A DNA stretch of 64,000 bases from Methylomonas rhizoryzae (GTDB lineage: Bacteria; Pseudomonadota; Gammaproteobacteria; Methylococcales; Methylomonadaceae). The position numbers were made by a program, and so were the translations under genes. How positions within the stretch are numbered: the stretch's first letter is position 1; each line of letters begins with the position of its first letter. The stretch covers positions 4,490,006-4,554,005 of the forward strand of contig NZ_CP043929.1 of the NCBI RefSeq assembly GCF_008632455.1, given 5' to 3'. The notes under the pieces were generated by a model. That model made no database searches, was not told the DNA's origin, and worked only from the letters and a program-made list of their open reading frames with translations. Positions 8,929 through 17,830 of this stretch are shown one piece after another.

Positions 8929-9957
8929 TTAGGGATATAAAGCGACCGTTTCCAAACCCAGAATTTCAGGTAAGCCGAACATCAAATTCATGTTCTGCAC
9001 AGCCTGACCGGACGCGCCTTTCACCAAATTGTCTATCACCGACAATACCACGACGGTATTGCCGTCCTGCGGCTGGTGCACGGCAAGCTGGCAGCGGTTG
9101 CTGCCTCGCACGTTACGGGTGTCCGCATGACTGCCGGCCGGCAACACGTCGACGAAAGGCTCGGCTTGGTAACGGTTTTCGAACAAGGCCTGCAGGTCGA
9201 CGCCTTGTTCCAAGCGCGCATACAATGTGGCATGGATGCCGCGTATCATCGGCGTCAAATGCGGAACGAAGGTTAAACCTACCGATTGTCCCGCCACTTG
9301 CCGCAAGCCCTGCTTGATTTCCGGCAAATGCCTGTGCCCCGGCACGCCGTAGGCTTTAAAACTCTCGCCGGCTTCGCTCATCAGCGACGACAGCTCGGCT
9401 TTGCGCCCGGCCCCGCTGACCCCGGATTTGGCGTCGGCGATCAAATTTGCCGCATCTATCAATCCCGCTTCCAGCATCGGCAGGAAGCCCAACTGCACCG
9501 CAGTAGGATAACAACCGGGGCAGGCAATCAAGCGTGCATTTCGAATGGCGTCCCGCTTGAGTTCCGGCAAGCCGTACACGGCTTCGGCAATCAAATCCGG
9601 ACTAGAGTGGCTCATGCCGTACCATTTTTCCCATTCCGCCACGTCTTTAATCCGAAAATCGGCGGACAAATCGATGACTTTGACGTCGCGTTGCAAAAGC
9701 TGCGCGGCCATCGTCATCGCCGTGCCGTTCGGGGTGGCGAAAAAGACGACGTCGCACTCGGCCAAACGCTCGATCTCGGGGGGTGTAAACGACAGGCCGC
9801 ACAAACCTCGCAAGCTGGGATATACGCTGTCGACGCGTTGTCCGGCGTCGGCGCGCGAGGTGACCGCTACAACTTCCACCTCGGTATGCAACAGCAATAA
9901 CCTCAGTAATTCGACCCCTGTATAGCCGGTGCCGCCCACAATTCCCGCACGTATCAT
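8929..9957 (-). CDS. argC: N-acetyl-gamma-glutamyl-phosphate reductase
   Basis: This 342-aa enzyme makes N-acetylglutamate semialdehyde with NADPH, the third step of arginine synthesis. The N-terminal GGTGYTGVELLRLL is the nucleotide-binding loop, and the catalytic Cys is in CPGCYPT (C149). GVPGHRHLPEI and the TFVPHLTPMIRGI stretch match the dimerisation/substrate region. Length fits the family. No other arg gene is in the window. Confidence 0.96.
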   Translation of the reverse strand: MIRAGIVGGTGYTGVELLRLLLLHTEVEVVAVTSRADAGQRVDSVYPSLRGLCGLSFTPPEIERLAECDVVFFATPNGTAMTMAAQLLQRDVKVIDLSADFRIKDVAEWEKWYGMSHSSPDLIAEAVYGLPELKRDAIRNARLIACPGCYPTAVQLGFLPMLEAGLIDAANLIADAKSGVSGAGRKAELSSLMSEAGESFKAYGVPGHRHLPEIKQGLRQVAGQSVGLTFVPHLTPMIRGIHATLYARLEQGVDLQALFENRYQAEPFVDVLPAGSHADTRNVRGSNRCQLAVHQPQDGNTVVVLSVIDNLVKGASGQAVQNMNLMFGLPEILGLETVALYP

Positions 9958-10070
9958 TTAAATTCCCGCCAATAAAAACACTTGCTCGCATAAACCAACG
10001 GCTTGCGAGACGAATTTGCTCGATAAAGCGGCATATAATAATGCGATTTGGCGGTGAAAGGCGGTTAGCA

Positions 10071-11048
10071 ATGCGCGCGATTGATATTGTCTCAACCGAA
10101 AGCGGCAATGCTTTGCTATTGCGAGACTTTCCGCGCCCGCTGCCAGGCGACGGTGAAGTACTGATTCAGGTCGCGGCTGCCGGCGTCAATCGGCCGGATT
10201 TAATGCAGCGGCAGGGTGTCTATCCGCCGCCGCCCGGTGCATCTGATCTACTTGGATTAGAGGTGGCCGGCACCATAGTCGAAACCGGCCCCGGCGTCCA
10301 AGGCTATAAGGTCGGCGATGCGGTTTGCGCATTGCTCACAGGAGGCGGGTACGCCGAGTTTTGTTTGGCCCCCGCCGGCAGCTGTCTGCCGGTTCCGGCC
10401 GGGCTCAGCATGATAGAAGCCGCAGCCTTACCGGAAACCTTTTTCACCGTGTGGAGCAATCTGTTTCAACGCGGACGCTTGCTGCCGGGAGAAAGCGTGT
10501 TGGTACACGGCGGCGCCAGCGGTATCGGCACCACCGCCATTCAATTGGCCCGCGCGTTCGGCAACAGCTGTTACGTCACGGCCGGCAGTCCGGATAAATG
10601 CCAACGCTGTTTAGCGTTGGGCGCAGCCGCCGCCATCGATTACCGCCGTGACGATTTCGTCGCGCAAATCCTGCAACTGACGGCCGGCCAAGGCGTGGAT
10701 TTGGTATTGGACATGATAGGCGGCGACTATTTTCCCCGCAATTTAAAATGCTTGGCAGCCGAAGGCCGTTTGGTGCAAATTGCGATTCAAAACGGCGCCC
10801 GGAGCGAAATTCAACTCTGGCAAGTCATGAGCAAGCGTCTGACTATCACTGGATCAACCTTGCGTAGCCGAGACCAAGCGTTTAAAAGCCGGATTGCGGC
10901 AGAGCTAAGCGAACGCGTCTGGCCGTTATTGGCAAGCGGCTCGATCAAGCCAGTCATAGATCGTACGTTTCCGTTAGCCGCAGCCGAACAAGCTCATGCT
11001 TATTTAGCCGACGGCCGACATTTTGGCAAAATCGTTCTGGAGTTATAA
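10071..11048 (+). CDS. Zinc-free NAD(P)H:quinone oxidoreductase (MDR family, PIG3-like)
   Basis: This 325-aa protein has the quinone-oxidoreductase branch of the medium-chain dehydrogenase fold: GVNRPDLMQRQG near residues 37-48, a Rossmann region HGGASGIGTTAIQLA, and no structural zinc cysteines. Members reduce quinones or activated double bonds with NADPH; the substrate here is unknown. The open frame starts at 10041, but homologues begin near the ATG at 10071 (MRAIDIV), and a TATAAT at 10034-10039 just upstream could be the -10 box. It is directly followed (no gap) by the sulfurtransferase gene. Confidence 0.88.
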   Translation: MRAIDIVSTESGNALLLRDFPRPLPGDGEVLIQVAAAGVNRPDLMQRQGVYPPPPGASDLLGLEVAGTIVETGPGVQGYKVGDAVCALLTGGGYAEFCLAPAGSCLPVPAGLSMIEAAALPETFFTVWSNLFQRGRLLPGESVLVHGGASGIGTTAIQLARAFGNSCYVTAGSPDKCQRCLALGAAAAIDYRRDDFVAQILQLTAGQGVDLVLDMIGGDYFPRNLKCLAAEGRLVQIAIQNGARSEIQLWQVMSKRLTITGSTLRSRDQAFKSRIAAELSERVWPLLASGSIKPVIDRTFPLAAAEQAHAYLADGRHFGKIVLEL

Positions 11049-11900
11049 ATGACATACACCACCTTGATTTCCGCATCCGAGTTAGCCTGCCGGATAAACA
11101 AGCCGGATTGGCTGGTATTCGACTGCCGTTTTTCGCTGGCCGACCCAGAGGCCGGTGCCAGAGCTTACCGGCAAGGTCATATTCCCAATGCCCGCTACGC
11201 GGATTTGAATCGGCAGCTTTCCAAACCCGTTAACAGTTATAGCGGTCGTCACCCGCTGCCGGATTTTGCCGCGCTTACCAAGCAATTAGGCGCTTGGGGG
11301 GTTGGCAACCGCAGCCAAGTCGTGGTGTACGACGATGCCGGCGGCGCTTTTGCCGGCCGCCTCTGGTGGTTGCTGCGTAGCATGGGTCACGAAACCGTTG
11401 CGGTACTGGACGGCGGCATTCAACAATGGCAAAAACAACAACTTCCGCTGACGACTATTCTGCCGAAAGTCGTCGCAAGTCAATTTCGCTGCTATTTGAA
11501 TTCCGAAGCTTGGCTAAGCGCTAGGCAGGTGGAAAACGGCTTGGCTGCGAGAACGTTAACACTGATCGACGCCCGGACTCCGGAACGCTATCTAGGCCGC
11601 AAAGAACCCATAGACCCGGTGGCCGGTCACGTGCCTAAAGCCCTAAACCGCCCGTTTCAAGCAAATTTGACTCCAGAAGGTTTATTTTTACCGGCGGCAC
11701 GCTTGAAACGGGAATTCCAAGCCTTGATCGGCTCGTATGCTGCAACGCAAACCGCACACATGTGCGGTTCCGGAGTAACGGCCTGCCACAACGTATTGGC
11801 CATGGAAGTCGCCGGCTTGCCGGGCTCCAAGCTGTATGCCGGATCGTGGAGCGAATGGATAATCGACAAAAATCGCGGGGTTGCGCGCGAAAACGCATGA
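11049..11900 (+). CDS. sseA: 3-mercaptopyruvate sulfurtransferase (two-domain rhodanese)
   Basis: This 283-aa protein has two rhodanese domains, residues about 8-135 and 155-280. The active-site loop CGSGVTA (239-245) is the signature that distinguishes mercaptopyruvate sulfurtransferases from thiosulfate rhodaneses. It would transfer sulfur from 3-mercaptopyruvate to thiols or cyanide. Its ATG begins immediately after the TAA of the quinone oxidoreductase, so the two are almost certainly translated from one message. Whether the pairing reflects a shared sulfide/quinone role is inference. Confidence 0.9.
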   Translation: MTYTTLISASELACRINKPDWLVFDCRFSLADPEAGARAYRQGHIPNARYADLNRQLSKPVNSYSGRHPLPDFAALTKQLGAWGVGNRSQVVVYDDAGGAFAGRLWWLLRSMGHETVAVLDGGIQQWQKQQLPLTTILPKVVASQFRCYLNSEAWLSARQVENGLAARTLTLIDARTPERYLGRKEPIDPVAGHVPKALNRPFQANLTPEGLFLPAARLKREFQALIGSYAATQTAHMCGSGVTACHNVLAMEVAGLPGSKLYAGSWSEWIIDKNRGVARENA

Positions 11901-11980
11901 TGTCGGCAACTGCTAAGCTTTAAGGGGATGAGGCTAAACCAGCCTTTAGATGGAAAGAAATGCGGGAACGGGATACACAG

Positions 11981-12004
11981 AAAAAGGGGCTATGTAAGCC
12001 CCTT
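11981..12004 (-). terminator. Rho-independent terminator of the helical periplasmic protein gene
   Basis: On the minus strand AAGGGGCT pairs with AGCCCCTT (plus-strand 11997-12004 and 11984-11991) around a 5-base loop and runs into a T-tract (plus-strand A at 11981-11985). It sits 13 bases past the stop of the gene at 12018-12404, between convergent genes. Confidence 0.85.
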
Positions 12005-12017
12005 CAATCAACCGTAA

Positions 12018-12404
12018 TTACAGCAACGATTTTAAAGTCGCATTTTTTTCTTTTGCGGCTTTCAGATGTTCTTTGGATTCGGTCAGGTTGGCCGATTTCG
12101 CTGCGGTAATCGCTGCTTTCAAATGTTGTCTGACTTTGGAGTTTTCTCTCGCTACTTTATCGTTCGCGTTCAACTCTTCGCTGAAGTTGGATGCTTTTCT
12201 GATCAGGGCAGCAACTTCGGCATCTTCAGCGCCGTTATCGATGGCAGTTTCCGCTTCAGTGATTCGATCGTTAACACCTTTTATGACATCGATCGGTTTA
12301 ACAGAAATCCTGCCTGGATCGGACTCAGCAACCGCAGATGTCGAGAAGCTACCCATAGCAACAGCCAAAGAGAATGCAACAACGGCACTTTTAAAAATTT
12401 TCAT
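12018..12404 (-). CDS. Small exported alpha-helical protein, function unknown
   Basis: This 128-aa protein begins with a clear signal peptide (MKIFKSAVVAFSLAVAMG, cleavage predicted after SAVA). The mature part is almost entirely charged amphipathic helix, with Ala/Lys/Glu-rich segments such as LKAAITAAKSANLTESKEHLKAAKEKN, suggesting a small helical bundle of about 95 residues. It recalls the general build of small periplasmic metal-binding proteins (SmbP-like) but lacks their histidines, so I assign no ligand. The ATG at 12404 has GAGG upstream; an extension to 12488 would disrupt the signal peptide. It is monocistronic, with its own strong terminator. Confidence 0.75.
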   Translation of the reverse strand: MKIFKSAVVAFSLAVAMGSFSTSAVAESDPGRISVKPIDVIKGVNDRITEAETAIDNGAEDAEVAALIRKASNFSEELNANDKVARENSKVRQHLKAAITAAKSANLTESKEHLKAAKEKNATLKSLL

Positions 12405-12559
12405 GTATTGAACCTCGCAGTTATTTTTATAAACACACACAGCGTCGCCTTGAATTAAACCACCATATGCGGCTGGGGATAATAGCATAGAAATTGAGGT
12501 TTCATAGCATGCTTGTTACCAAGTCATGACAATTTGCAGAATTTTTAATGAACTTTTCG

Positions 12560-13396
12560 TTACTCTACGCTAACCAGGATTTTGTCCAGCCATCCGGTCG
12601 GCAACAATCGTTTCAGCCAGGCGAACAAATGGGTAGGCACCGTCACCCGATAACGGGCTTTAGGCCGTTTGGCGGTCATAGCCTGAAAAACTTTTTCGGC
12701 CACGGCATTCGCCGGCAAGGTAAATGGGGCCGCCGGGCCGATCTTCTGCAATCTGGCTTCCATAGCCAGATACGTTTGGCGATGAGGACTTTGGTTGACG
12801 TCGATATATTGCTTATACATCGAAAACGCATTGGCGCGAAACCGGCTTTCTATTGGGCCCGGCTCCACTAATACAACGTGTATCCCGGTTCCCCGCAACT
12901 CCAAACGCAGGGTATCCGCCAATCCTTCCAATGCGAATTTACTGGCGTTATAGGCCCCGCGAAATTTCATCGCGACAAAACCCAATACCGAACTGTTATA
13001 GACGATTCGTCCCATTCCTTGCTTGCGCATCAAGGGTAGAATTAAATTGGTTAATTCGTGAGTGCCGAAAAAATTGGTCTCGAATTGATTGCGCAACGCT
13101 TCACGGCTTAAATCCTCCACCGCCCCCGGCTGCCCGAACGCCGCATTATTGAATAAGCCATCGATTTTTCCACCGGTAATCTCGGCCAATTCCGCTACCG
13201 CGCGATGCACACTGGCCGAATCGGCCAAATCCAACGGCAAACATTCAAAACCTTCCGCCATCAGCCTCTCCACGTCTTCCGGCTTGCGCGCGGAACAAAT
13301 CACCCGAAATCCCCGGCTTTTCAGTAACACTGCCGTGGCGTAGCCGATTCCGGAAGAACAACCGGTGATGAAAACCGTTCGATTGGGAGCATTCAT
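12560..13396 (-). CDS. Short-chain dehydrogenase/reductase
   Basis: This 278-aa SDR carries the cofactor motif TGCSSGIG near the N-terminus, NNAAFGQPG, and the catalytic S...YNASK motif (NSSVLGFVAMKFRGAYNASKFALEG). It is an NAD(P)-dependent oxidoreductase of the classical SDR group; the substrate cannot be predicted. The start ATG overlaps the TGA of the upstream DUF4124 gene as ATGA (13393-13396), so an upstream start in the open frame is unlikely. Translational coupling to a DUF4124 protein is a somewhat odd pairing. Confidence 0.88.
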   Translation of the reverse strand: MNAPNRTVFITGCSSGIGYATAVLLKSRGFRVICSARKPEDVERLMAEGFECLPLDLADSASVHRAVAELAEITGGKIDGLFNNAAFGQPGAVEDLSREALRNQFETNFFGTHELTNLILPLMRKQGMGRIVYNSSVLGFVAMKFRGAYNASKFALEGLADTLRLELRGTGIHVVLVEPGPIESRFRANAFSMYKQYIDVNQSPHRQTYLAMEARLQKIGPAAPFTLPANAVAEKVFQAMTAKRPKARYRVTVPTHLFAWLKRLLPTGWLDKILVSVE

Positions 13397-13980
13397 TGTT
13401 TTAACTCGGATTCGTTGAACATGAATACGGCACCGGAGCTGCAACTGATTGAAAACACCAAGTTTTCTAGACTGCTCTTGCCGTGCAAATCATCCGTTTC
13501 GACCCGCTGACAATTCCCGCTCGTCAAAGCTTTTTCGGCCGCCAGCCGCCGATATTTCTCGATATCCGGTAACCGCTGTTCGAATGACTTGACTAGCGCC
13601 GGCAATTTACCCGGCTGATAAGGCGGAATCGCAAAAGCGGAAAACTGTAACGGTTTTTGTTTGATCAATGCCTGAGTCAGCTCGCTTTCCTGCTTGGCCA
13701 ATTGTTCTCTTTGGATGATTGCATCCAATTGGGCCTTTTCGGCTCGCATTTCCTCTTGATGCTGCTGTTGTTCCGCTCGCACTTCGCGCTGGTGCTGGGA
13801 TTCGACGGCATTCAAATCCACCCGGCTGCCGGTTTTGGTATTGATCTGCACCGCTTTGTCTTCTTTGGTGCAAGGAGAAGAGCGATAATCTATGTGTCCC
13901 TCTGCATCCGTACACTTATAAACGCCGGCCGAACTTTGGCCGGCAACCGCCAATGCGAGAACAGTAATCAGAACTTTCAT
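13393..13980 (-). CDS. DUF4124-domain secreted protein with coiled coil
   Basis: This 195-aa protein has a signal peptide (MKVLITVLALAVAGQSSA) followed by the DUF4124 hallmark VYKCTDAEGHIDYRSSPC (residues about 20-37). A Gln/Glu-rich stretch (about 60-100, REVRAEQQQHQEEMRAEKAQ) is a probable coiled coil. The C-terminal part has two Cys that could pair. DUF4124 proteins are widespread in gammaproteobacterial envelopes with no settled function. It overlaps the downstream SDR gene by ATGA. Confidence 0.85.
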   Translation of the reverse strand: MKVLITVLALAVAGQSSAGVYKCTDAEGHIDYRSSPCTKEDKAVQINTKTGSRVDLNAVESQHQREVRAEQQQHQEEMRAEKAQLDAIIQREQLAKQESELTQALIKQKPLQFSAFAIPPYQPGKLPALVKSFEQRLPDIEKYRRLAAEKALTSGNCQRVETDDLHGKSSLENLVFSISCSSGAVFMFNESELKQ

Positions 13981-14145
13981 GTTTATCTACCTTGCAAAAG
14001 TAACTTGGAACCAGAGCATAAACGGCTGACGGCAAGACGCGCAAATTGACCGTCGCTTGCCCCGAGACACGCCCAATGCCATTTCGACAAGCAATGGAAG
14101 CAAGGGCATGAGCCCATTCATCGCAACCGTTTTAACGCCTAAACG

Positions 14146-14940
14146 CTAGACCGCTCTATCCGCCTGCAGAGTCGAAACCCGGTAGCAAAATAGTGCGTTT
14201 GCCGGATTGTCGTCAAGCTTCTCCACCATCTCCGGAACAGCATCGGGCAGCACAAACGCCGACGAGACCAGTAAACTCTTGCCTTCCATTTCCGCGGCGC
14301 ATTTAAGTCCCAAGCGCGGCATCACCGCAGGCGTTAAATAAGCGAACACCATGTCGCTCCCGGCTAGCGAACATTCCCAAAAATTACGAAAACAAACCGT
14401 TACGTTCGGTAAACGCCGACAGCGCCAGCGCAATACCAGCCAGGGTAAGGGCGCCTGTTCGACGGCGGTTATTTGCAGATCCGGCAACCGTCGCGCCAGC
14501 GGCACCACCACGCTGCCGATACCGGCACCCAATTCGACCAGATTTTTTGCCCGCTCCGTTTCGGCGAGCCGCGCCAAACCGTCTGCGACCGAATCGGAAG
14601 ACAAGTATAAAGGCGCATCGCCCCCGGCGGTTCGCCAAAACACCAACGCGGATACGATAAAGCCAACCATACCGTACTGCCCGGAAATGCCGTTGCTATG
14701 CGCCCACCAAAGCGCAGGCGGGAATAACAGATGTATCCAGCACCACCACATCGGCTGCCGCAGCAAATAAGACAAAAGTGCCGCACTAGCGCCTTGCAGC
14801 CAGACTAACGCCTCTGCATGCCACACGCTAACCGGCAACAACGGCCGCATTGCCGCGACCAACAGCATGGCACCGAGTTGGCAATAAATCGCCGGAATCA
14901 GCTTACCGGCCGGGCGGCGGGGGCGGGCTGCTGCCGTCAT
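14146..14940 (-). CDS. Membrane-anchored class I SAM methyltransferase-like protein
   Basis: This protein of about 264 aa has three to four hydrophobic segments in the first half (LIPAIYCQLGAMLLVAAM, a WLQGASAALLSYLL region, a Trp-rich HLLFPPALWWAH segment and MVGFIVSALVFW). A cytosolic class I methyltransferase core follows, with motif I NLVELGAGIGSVVVPLARRLP. The start is uncertain: ATG 14940 lies inside the end of motB (38-base overlap), and an earlier frame start at 14994 is possible. Fusion of a membrane domain to a methyltransferase is unusual next to mot genes. The substrate is unknown. Confidence 0.7.
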   Translation of the reverse strand: MTAAARPRRPAGKLIPAIYCQLGAMLLVAAMRPLLPVSVWHAEALVWLQGASAALLSYLLRQPMWWCWIHLLFPPALWWAHSNGISGQYGMVGFIVSALVFWRTAGGDAPLYLSSDSVADGLARLAETERAKNLVELGAGIGSVVVPLARRLPDLQITAVEQAPLPWLVLRWRCRRLPNVTVCFRNFWECSLAGSDMVFAYLTPAVMPRLGLKCAAEMEGKSLLVSSAFVLPDAVPEMVEKLDDNPANALFCYRVSTLQADRAV

Positions 14941-15841
14941 AAGTAGTGCCTTGGGAGGGCTGCTGACCGGCCCGCTCGCCGTCGTGCAAGACATATTGCT
15001 CGGACTTTCTGTTCATCACGATAATCGATATTCTCCGGTTCATCGGATCGTTAGGGTTATCACGATTGTAAGGGATACTGGAGGCCAAACCCACTACCCG
15101 TAAAATCTTGTCTTCGCCCAAACCGCCTTCCGTCAGTTGCTGGCGCGCCACGTTGGCCCTCTCGCTGGAAAGCTCCCAATTCGAATAACTACGCCGGGTA
15201 CCGGGAAAAGGCAAGGCGTCGGTATGACCGTTGATGGTGACCTTATTCGGCAGTTTATTAATCTCCGAGGCCAATTCTTTTAAGATCATTTTGGCGTGTT
15301 CCTCGATTTCCGAGCTGGCCAATTTGAACATCGGCCGGTTTTGCGCATCAATGATTTGAATTTTCAGACCTTCCGGGGTGGTTTCCAGTTTGATTTGCTC
15401 GCGATACTCCGTCAACTGCGGATTGCCGTCCAATACGGCTTGTATATCCTGCTGCAGTTTTTCCAGGCGGATTTGCTCCTGTTGTTCGGCCAGAATTTCA
15501 ATGTCTTGCGGTGTCGGTGTCTTGACCGGCGAGGGCGGCACGTCGCCAAGATGAACCTGACCTTTTTGCTGCGAACTTAAATCGCTGCCGCCGCCGGGGA
15601 TGATCGCGATTCTATCCCCACTCCCTTCACTGCTGCGTAACGAAACCGCGAAAGGATGCTGGAAATATTCCGAAATACCTTCGCGGGTAGCTTGATCCGT
15701 GGAACCCATCAACCACATCAACAAAAAAAATGCCATCATCGCCGTAACGAAATCCGCATAAGCGATTTTCCAGGCACCGCCGTGGTAAGCGTGACGAGCT
15801 TTGCGCCTAATCTTTTTAACGATGATGAGGTTTTCAGCCAT
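14903..15841 (-). CDS. motB: Flagellar motor stator protein MotB
   Basis: This 312-aa stator subunit anchors the motor to peptidoglycan. It has a basic N-terminus, a single membrane helix AYADFVTAMMAFFLLMWLMG carrying the proton-binding Asp30, a linker, and a C-terminal OmpA-like domain (about 180-285, including VTINGHTDALPFPG and NRRISIIV). A Pro-rich tail ends the protein and overlaps the downstream gene. motA ends 3 bases upstream. The proton-driven type (MotB rather than PomB) is inferred from the TM sequence. Confidence 0.93.
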   Translation of the reverse strand: MAENLIIVKKIRRKARHAYHGGAWKIAYADFVTAMMAFFLLMWLMGSTDQATREGISEYFQHPFAVSLRSSEGSGDRIAIIPGGGSDLSSQQKGQVHLGDVPPSPVKTPTPQDIEILAEQQEQIRLEKLQQDIQAVLDGNPQLTEYREQIKLETTPEGLKIQIIDAQNRPMFKLASSEIEEHAKMILKELASEINKLPNKVTINGHTDALPFPGTRRSYSNWELSSERANVARQQLTEGGLGEDKILRVVGLASSIPYNRDNPNDPMNRRISIIVMNRKSEQYVLHDGERAGQQPSQGTTYDGSSPPPPPGR

Positions 15842-15844
15842 GCC

Positions 15845-16693
15845 TTAACCCTTGCTGGATTTCAAATAATCCTCCAATTCGAAAAAGCCGGGTCGTACCT
15901 GATAAGGTATTGCGGTACGCATAAACTCCACAGTCATCGGCGGCGAAGTGCCTTTGGCGCAATTCAACAGGCCTTTTTGGGCACAGCGATAAGCATTCGA
16001 CTCGTCTTCCAAACGCTCTTCCATCAGTGCGGCGACAGGGCTGACGAAGCCGTAGGACACCAAAATGCCCAAAAAAGTGCCTACCAGCGCGGCGGCAATC
16101 AACTTGCCTAATTCGGCCGGCGGAATCCCCACCGACTCCATGGTATGCACCACGCCCATCACCGCGGCGACAATACCGAAAGCCGGCATGCCGTCGCCCA
16201 CGCGCTGGACGGCGCGGATAGGCACATGACAATTGTCGTGGTGAGCTTCGATTTCGGCGTCGATCAAATCTTCCAACAGCGCCGCATCCACGCCGGTCAG
16301 TATCAGCCGCAACTTATCGCAGATAAACTCCATCAAATGCCGATCCGCCACAATCCGTTCGCCGAAAATCATGCAGCCTTCCGGATCGTCCGCCACTCGT
16401 TCCAACGAAAGCAAGCCTTCCTTACGGGCTTTCTGACTCAAGGCGTTAAAGCTCAACAATAAATCCAAATAATATTCTTTGTTGTAGCGGGAGGGTCTTA
16501 GCGTGCCAATCCCTCCGGCTAAAGCGGCCTTAATGGTATTAAGCGAATTACTGGCAATAAACGCGCTGAAGGCGGAACCGACGATAATCAACACTTCGAT
16601 CGGCTGAATCAGCACACCTATTTCGCCGCCGGCCATCATAAAGCCGCCAAACACACAAGCGAAAATACCTAAATAGCCGAGAATCAGTAACAT
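15845..16693 (-). CDS. motA: Flagellar motor stator protein MotA
   Basis: This 282-aa protein has four membrane helices: two near the N-terminus (residues about 2-50) and two near 165-230. The cytoplasmic loop contains KARKEGLLSLE, equivalent to the charged region that contacts FliG. It begins MLLILGYLGIFACVFGGFMM with AAGGGCGG just upstream of the ATG. It forms the proton channel with MotB. No other flagellar genes are in the window, so this stator pair is separated from any main flagellar cluster. Confidence 0.94.
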   Translation of the reverse strand: MLLILGYLGIFACVFGGFMMAGGEIGVLIQPIEVLIIVGSAFSAFIASNSLNTIKAALAGGIGTLRPSRYNKEYYLDLLLSFNALSQKARKEGLLSLERVADDPEGCMIFGERIVADRHLMEFICDKLRLILTGVDAALLEDLIDAEIEAHHDNCHVPIRAVQRVGDGMPAFGIVAAVMGVVHTMESVGIPPAELGKLIAAALVGTFLGILVSYGFVSPVAALMEERLEDESNAYRCAQKGLLNCAKGTSPPMTVEFMRTAIPYQVRPGFFELEDYLKSSKG

Positions 16694-16833
16694 AACCGCC
16701 CTTGCCTATTACCGAGCTGAACAAACCGACCGCGCGTGCCGCCGGCATTCGTTGGACCGCAATTTTCCGTCCGGAAAGAACCCATTGCAAAAATAGTAGC
16801 AAGGCTTGCGCTCCGCGCGACCGCAGCGGCCCA

Positions 16834-17775
16834 TCAGTGCCGCCAGGAAACCATATCTTCGATAGGTTCCAAATGCGTGTCTATATCGATACCCTCGAAA
16901 CGGTCCGCGATTTGTCGTTCGATGCGTTCGAGCAAATCGTGGCCTTGCTGCACCGTCCATTGGCCGGGCACCAGCACGTGCACGGACATGAAACGGCGAG
17001 AACCGGCAAAGCGGGTGCGCAACGCATGGAAAGCGACATGATCGGAACAGGCGAAGCCGGTTAAAATAGCTTCGATTTCCACAACTTCTTCGACCGGCAA
17101 GGCCGCATCCATCAGTCCTGCGATGGTGCGCGAGATCAACTGCAATCCGGCCCAAACAATATGCAAAGCCACCGCAATGGCAATGACCGGATCCAAAATT
17201 TCCCAGCCGGCCAAGCCCAAGCGGGAAGCCAACGCAAGATCGGCGTCGAAACGATTGGCCACCGCGATGGCGCCTATGCCGATCAATATCCCTAAAGTCG
17301 TCCACACGTCGGTCATTAAATGCTTGCCATCCGCCTCCAAAGTAATGGAATATCTGGCACGGCCGACGCCGATCAAAACACGGGCGACGATCAGATTGAT
17401 CAACGAGGCGAACACCGCAATGGCAATGCCGACATCCAACTGACGCAACGGCATAGGATGCAGTAAGCGCTCCCAAGCGGCAAAAATGATGCCCAACGCC
17501 GCCAGCACTATCATCACCCCTTCCGCGCCGCTGGAGAAATATTCGATTTTCTCGTGTCCGTAAGCGTGCCTGGCATCCGGCGGACGGCTCGCCACGCTCA
17601 GCACGATCAACACGATAACCGCCGCGACCAAGTTAATCAGCGACTCCAACGCGTCGGACAATAAGCCGACCGATCCGGTCAACCAGTACGCGTAACTTTT
17701 CAACCCTATCGTCGTCAATGCGGCGGCGATCGACAGCCAACCGTATCGGGTTAAGGAAGAAGCAGCCTGATTCAT
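16834..17775 (-). CDS. Cation diffusion facilitator (FieF/CDF-type metal exporter)
   Basis: This 313-aa protein has about six membrane helices and a cytoplasmic C-terminal domain. It carries the two metal-site signatures of the family: LLSDALESLINL in helix 2 and HLMTDVWTTLG in helix 5. It should export Zn, Fe or related divalent cations using the proton gradient; the specific metal cannot be read from sequence. It lies 55 bases downstream of nadC, with a small hairpin (GGCGAC 17794-17799, GTCGCC 17804-17809) in between. Confidence 0.9.
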   Translation of the reverse strand: MNQAASSLTRYGWLSIAAALTTIGLKSYAYWLTGSVGLLSDALESLINLVAAVIVLIVLSVASRPPDARHAYGHEKIEYFSSGAEGVMIVLAALGIIFAAWERLLHPMPLRQLDVGIAIAVFASLINLIVARVLIGVGRARYSITLEADGKHLMTDVWTTLGILIGIGAIAVANRFDADLALASRLGLAGWEILDPVIAIAVALHIVWAGLQLISRTIAGLMDAALPVEEVVEIEAILTGFACSDHVAFHALRTRFAGSRRFMSVHVLVPGQWTVQQGHDLLERIERQIADRFEGIDIDTHLEPIEDMVSWRH

Positions 17776-17830
17776 AAACGCACGACCTATAGGGGCGACA
17801 ATAGTCGCCGGACCCGTGTGGGGGGGTAAA

